Assembly: GCF_028369105.1 (NCBI RefSeq)
Contig: NZ_JAQNDO010000001.1
Span: 11,936,501-12,000,500, forward strand
Source of the DNA: Polyangium mundeleinium
Lineage (GTDB): Bacteria > Myxococcota_A > Polyangia > Polyangiales > Polyangiaceae
Direction: 5' to 3'
Length of the DNA: 64,000 nucleotides
Shown here in pieces: positions 61,433 to 64,000 of this stretch (the first letter of the stretch is position 1; each line of letters begins with the position of its first letter). Below the pieces are notes generated by a model. It had not been told where the DNA came from and did no database searches. It saw only the letters and a program-made list of their open reading frames with translations. The position numbers and the translations under genes were made by a program.

Positions 61433-63268
61433 ATGAAGCTGGCTTCGTTCCCGTTGCATTTGTTACCATTGCCTCTCGTCGTTCTCGCGCTCGCTGGTTG
61501 CTCGGACGATCCCAAACCGACCCCCCCGGACCCGGCGGATCCTTGTCTCCGGCCCGCCGAGAACCTGCCCGAGCCCACGCGCCACACGCCGCGCTGGGCC
61601 TTCGAGCCCTGGATCTCGAAGGACATCTCGGACGGCCCGGACACGTATGCCTTCGTGTCCGGCTTCCGCGAGCGCGACATCCCCGTCGGCGCCGTGGTCC
61701 TCGATAGCCCGTGGGAAACCCATTACAACACGTTCATCCCGAATCCCTCGCGGTACCCCGATTTCGGCAAGATGGTGGCGGACATGCACGCGGACGGCGT
61801 GCGCGTCGTCCTGTGGATCACGAACCTCGTGAACGCGGTCTCGTACGACCTCGAAGAAGGGGGCGACGGCTACGTGGGCGCCTCGCCGAACCTCGCGGAG
61901 GGCGAGACGTGTGGGTATTTCGTCGAGGATTCGGCGCGGTTCGCATGGTGGAAAGGCACGGGCGCCGCGGTCGACTTCATGAACCCGTCGGCGCGGTCGT
62001 GGTGGCACGAGCAGCAGAACGGCGTGCTCGACATGGGGATCGACGGCTGGAAGATCGATTTCGGCGACAGCTACGTCCGGCTCGATACGGTCACGACGGC
62101 CGCGGGGCCCGTCCCGCACCAGGAATACTCGGAGGCCTATTACCAGGACTTCCTGGCCTATGGCGTGGCGCGGCGCGGGCCCGAGTTCGTCACGATGGTC
62201 CGGGCCTGGGACGAGTCGTACGATTTCAAGGGCCGCTTCTTCGCCCGCAAGGAGCACGCGCCCGTCGCGTGGATGGGCGACAACCGCCGCGATTGGGTGG
62301 GCCTCGAGGACTCGCTCGATCACATGTTCCGCTCGGCGGCCGCGGGGTACGTGGTGCTCGGCTCCGACATCGGCGGGTATCTCGATCGGGACGACAAGGA
62401 CCTGCTCGGCGAGCAGATCCCGCTCGACCCCGTGAATTTCGCGCGCTGGACCGCGATCGGCGCGCTCTCGCCGTTCATGCAGCTCCACGGCCGCGCGAAC
62501 ATCACGCCCTGGACCGTGCCGCAGAATGGGACCGAGATCGCCGACATCTATCGATTCTGGTCGAAGCTCCACCACGAGCTCGTCCCCTTCTGGTACAGCC
62601 TCTCCGAGGAAGCGTATGCCGGGGCCGCGGTCCCCGTGCGGCCCGAGGGCGCGGAGGCGAGCTGGCCCAAGGATTATCGGTATGCGATCGGCGACGCCCT
62701 CTTCGTCGCGCCGCTGCTCGATGGCACGGGGAAGCGGGACGTCACGCTCCCGGCAGGAGCGCGTTATTATGATTTCTGGACGCCGTCGGCGGCGCCGATC
62801 GAGGGCGGGACGACGGTCGCCGCCGATTTCTCGGCCGATCTGCAGAAGGTGCCGCTGTATTTCCGGTCCGGCGCGATCGTGCCGATGCACGTCGCGGACG
62901 AGGTCACGGGGCTCGGCAATGCGGCGTCCGCGGGCAAACTGACGGTGCTCGTGTTCCCGGACGCGACGTCGTCGAGCTTTTCCCTGCACGACACGGATGA
63001 CGTGGTCACCGTCGTGAAGGCGTCCGCGACCGCGAATGCGGCGTCCGTGTCGATCTCGCGCACGCTCGTGGAGACGCTCCTCCGCGTCCGCGTGGAGGAG
63101 GAGCCGGGCAGCGTCACGATCTCCGGCAGCGCGACGACGAAACACGCCACGCGGGCCGCGCTGGATGCGGCCCCCTCGGGCTTTTATTACGAAGCGGAGA
63201 CGCGCTCGGCGTGGGTCAAGGTCCCGGCGGGCGCCGGGGAGAGCGCGATCGAGCTCCAGAAACCCTGA
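61433..63268 (+). CDS. glycoside hydrolase family 31 lipoprotein
   Basis: A 611-residue secreted, lipid-anchored glycosidase (lipobox ALAGC, Cys23). The catalytic barrel (about 55-440) includes GAVVLDSPWETHYNTF, the nucleophile Asp209 in WKIDFGD (206-212), and the acid/base Asp283 in WMGDNRRDW (280-288), as in GH31 alpha-glucosidases and relatives. The usual N-terminal beta-sandwich is almost absent (only about 30 residues before the barrel), while C-terminal beta domains (about 450-611) are present. Specificity cannot be assigned. Stop lies 3 bases from the convergent VOC gene. Confidence 0.88.
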   Translation: MKLASFPLHLLPLPLVVLALAGCSDDPKPTPPDPADPCLRPAENLPEPTRHTPRWAFEPWISKDISDGPDTYAFVSGFRERDIPVGAVVLDSPWETHYNTFIPNPSRYPDFGKMVADMHADGVRVVLWITNLVNAVSYDLEEGGDGYVGASPNLAEGETCGYFVEDSARFAWWKGTGAAVDFMNPSARSWWHEQQNGVLDMGIDGWKIDFGDSYVRLDTVTTAAGPVPHQEYSEAYYQDFLAYGVARRGPEFVTMVRAWDESYDFKGRFFARKEHAPVAWMGDNRRDWVGLEDSLDHMFRSAAAGYVVLGSDIGGYLDRDDKDLLGEQIPLDPVNFARWTAIGALSPFMQLHGRANITPWTVPQNGTEIADIYRFWSKLHHELVPFWYSLSEEAYAGAAVPVRPEGAEASWPKDYRYAIGDALFVAPLLDGTGKRDVTLPAGARYYDFWTPSAAPIEGGTTVAADFSADLQKVPLYFRSGAIVPMHVADEVTGLGNAASAGKLTVLVFPDATSSSFSLHDTDDVVTVVKASATANAASVSISRTLVETLLRVRVEEEPGSVTISGSATTKHATRAALDAAPSGFYYEAETRSAWVKVPAGAGESAIELQKP

Positions 63269-63271
63269 CGA

Positions 63272-63733
63272 TCAGCTCGTCTTCGGATCGCGGAGCCGCT
63301 GGTAAAACCACCAGTGGTGGCCGCCGATGTCGACACACTCGTATCCGCGATCCGACCAGTATTCCTCGCCGTAATCGACGGTCGCGGGCTCCTTGACGAT
63401 CCGCGCGCCCGCGTCCCGGGCCCGCGCGCAGTGCGCCTCCACGTCGTCGACGTACACCAGGATGTTCTGCGTGTTCGCGCCGCCGATCTGGCTCGGGGCC
63501 CTCATGTACGGGAACTTCTCCGGTTTGGGATGACCCACCATGATGAGCCCCTCGCCGTACCCGAGCTCCGAGTGCTCGACCGACCCGTTTTCCCCCTCGA
63601 CGAGCAGCCGCACCTGGAATCCGAAGGCGCGGCAGAGCCAGTCGATCGCGGCCCTCGAATCCTCGTAGTAGAGCGAGCACGAAATGCGGGGCCAGTTCGG
63701 CGGGGCCGGCTTCGACGGTTCTTGCGTGGTCAT
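63272..63733 (-). CDS. VOC-superfamily (glyoxalase-like) protein
   Basis: A 153-residue protein of one vicinal oxygen chelate domain pair: ISCSLYYEDSRAAIDWLCRAFGFQVRLLV, HSELGYGEGLIMVG, NILVYVDDVEAHCARARDAGARI, IGGHHWWFYQR. Conserved Glu/His positions for a metal are partly present. Functions in this superfamily range from glyoxalase and dioxygenases to antibiotic-binding proteins; none is chosen. ATG preceded by GGAGGAGGG. Confidence 0.87.
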   Translation of the reverse strand: MTTQEPSKPAPPNWPRISCSLYYEDSRAAIDWLCRAFGFQVRLLVEGENGSVEHSELGYGEGLIMVGHPKPEKFPYMRAPSQIGGANTQNILVYVDDVEAHCARARDAGARIVKEPATVDYGEEYWSDRGYECVDIGGHHWWFYQRLRDPKTS

Positions 63734-63882
63734 GTGGTTCCCTCCTCCTTCGGAGCGCGCGAGAGTTTTCCCAAGGCCCGGACATGCGTCAAGGCCTTCG
63801 GCTCGCAGAGGAGGTTTTTCCGGGAAATGGGCGGGACAGCGGGGAGCACGCGGGCACGCCGCGCGCTCCCCTCACCCTCGGA

Positions 63883-64000
63883 TCACTCGAGCGTGATCTC
63901 GAGGTTGTACAGCGCGCCGGAGTAGCCGTACGTCGAGTTCGTGACCTTGATGTAGTACTTCCCGGGCGCCGGGATCGGGTCGCTCGTGAAGTCCTCGTGG
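63883..64000 (-). CDS. C-terminus of a secreted protein with PPC-like domain, 5' end outside window
   Basis: The last 38 residues of a gene read from beyond the window: GKYYIKVTNSTYGYSGALYN, then LEITLE and a TGA. The YYIKVTN ... YNLEITL pattern is that of the bacterial pre-peptidase C-terminal (PPC) beta domain found at the ends of secreted proteases and adhesins. Nothing more can be said of the full protein. Confidence 0.65.
   Translation of the reverse strand, partial: HEDFTSDPIPAPGKYYIKVTNSTYGYSGALYNLEITLE

Noticed and set aside
61046-61436. Two overlapping small open frames before the GH31 gene
   Set aside because: Arg/Pro/Ser-rich translations, no ribosome-binding site, and neither shows family-like segments. 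Treated as intergenic.

Overview
The window reads as chromosomal DNA from a large-genome, very GC-rich myxobacterium, most likely a Polyangium/Sorangium-type member of the Myxococcota. The evidence is strong third-position G/C bias in every convincing gene, an apparent MYXO-CTERM sorting tail (protein at 29966-30409), many lipoproteins with Gly/Ser or Pro-rich linkers, a eukaryotic-type Ser/Thr kinase fused to WD40 repeats, and several ECF sigma factors. No rRNA, tRNA, transposase, prophage or CRISPR array was seen. The placement is inference from style and families, not from a database search.

Layout, 1-23 kb: ffh (SRP GTPase) with a Met/Gly/Pro tail, followed by a truncated lipoprotein gene; small envelope proteins; an epoxide-hydrolase-like enzyme; a secreted protein with 14-residue tandem repeats; a two-gene operon of zinc-ribbon/YbjN-like proteins, one carrying a dead trypsin-like domain; a lipoprotein-PDZ protein fused to a NuoH-like membrane domain, downstream of an ABC ATPase; a PhaR-like regulator with an ECF sigma/anti-sigma pair; gamma-glutamyltranspeptidase divergent from gshB, then folK; a CBS protein; manC overlapping an atypical UppP; Hsp20.

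23-43 kb: sdhCAB (succinate:quinone oxidoreductase), a DUF1152-like protein, a PAS-PAS-STAS (RsbR-like) regulator, a YjbR-like protein, the MYXO-CTERM protein, the kinase-WD40 giant, a TetR regulator divergent from two tandem Rieske-family genes (the first has lost every iron ligand), an OafA-type acyltransferase overlapping a lipoprotein metalloprotease, an exported NAD-epimerase and a DHH phosphoesterase.

43-64 kb: a cysteine desulfurase, TPR lipoprotein, a metallophosphoesterase relic, an SAM methyltransferase, an esterase, a TlpA thioredoxin, a membrane-anchored HEAT-type protein, a cytochrome P450, then an accessory-looking block (53.5-57 kb) with two lipoproteins of shared architecture, each followed immediately by a small cytosolic protein gene. 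Next comes an operon led by a membrane-anchored ECF-type sigma factor (60864 to 57408, minus strand). Its promoter contains two 10-bp blocks that recur exactly, with the same 8-bp spacing, ahead of a separate gene at 57317. The window ends with a GH31 lipoprotein, a VOC protein and the C-terminus of a secreted protein.

The best candidates for something undescribed are: (1) the membrane-anchored sigma factor with its two-site regulon; (2) the paired lipoprotein/small-protein modules at 53.6-56.9 kb; (3) the TIG-PDZ-NuoH fusion; (4) the iron-free Rieske paralogue; and (5) the pseudoprotease/zinc-ribbon operon.
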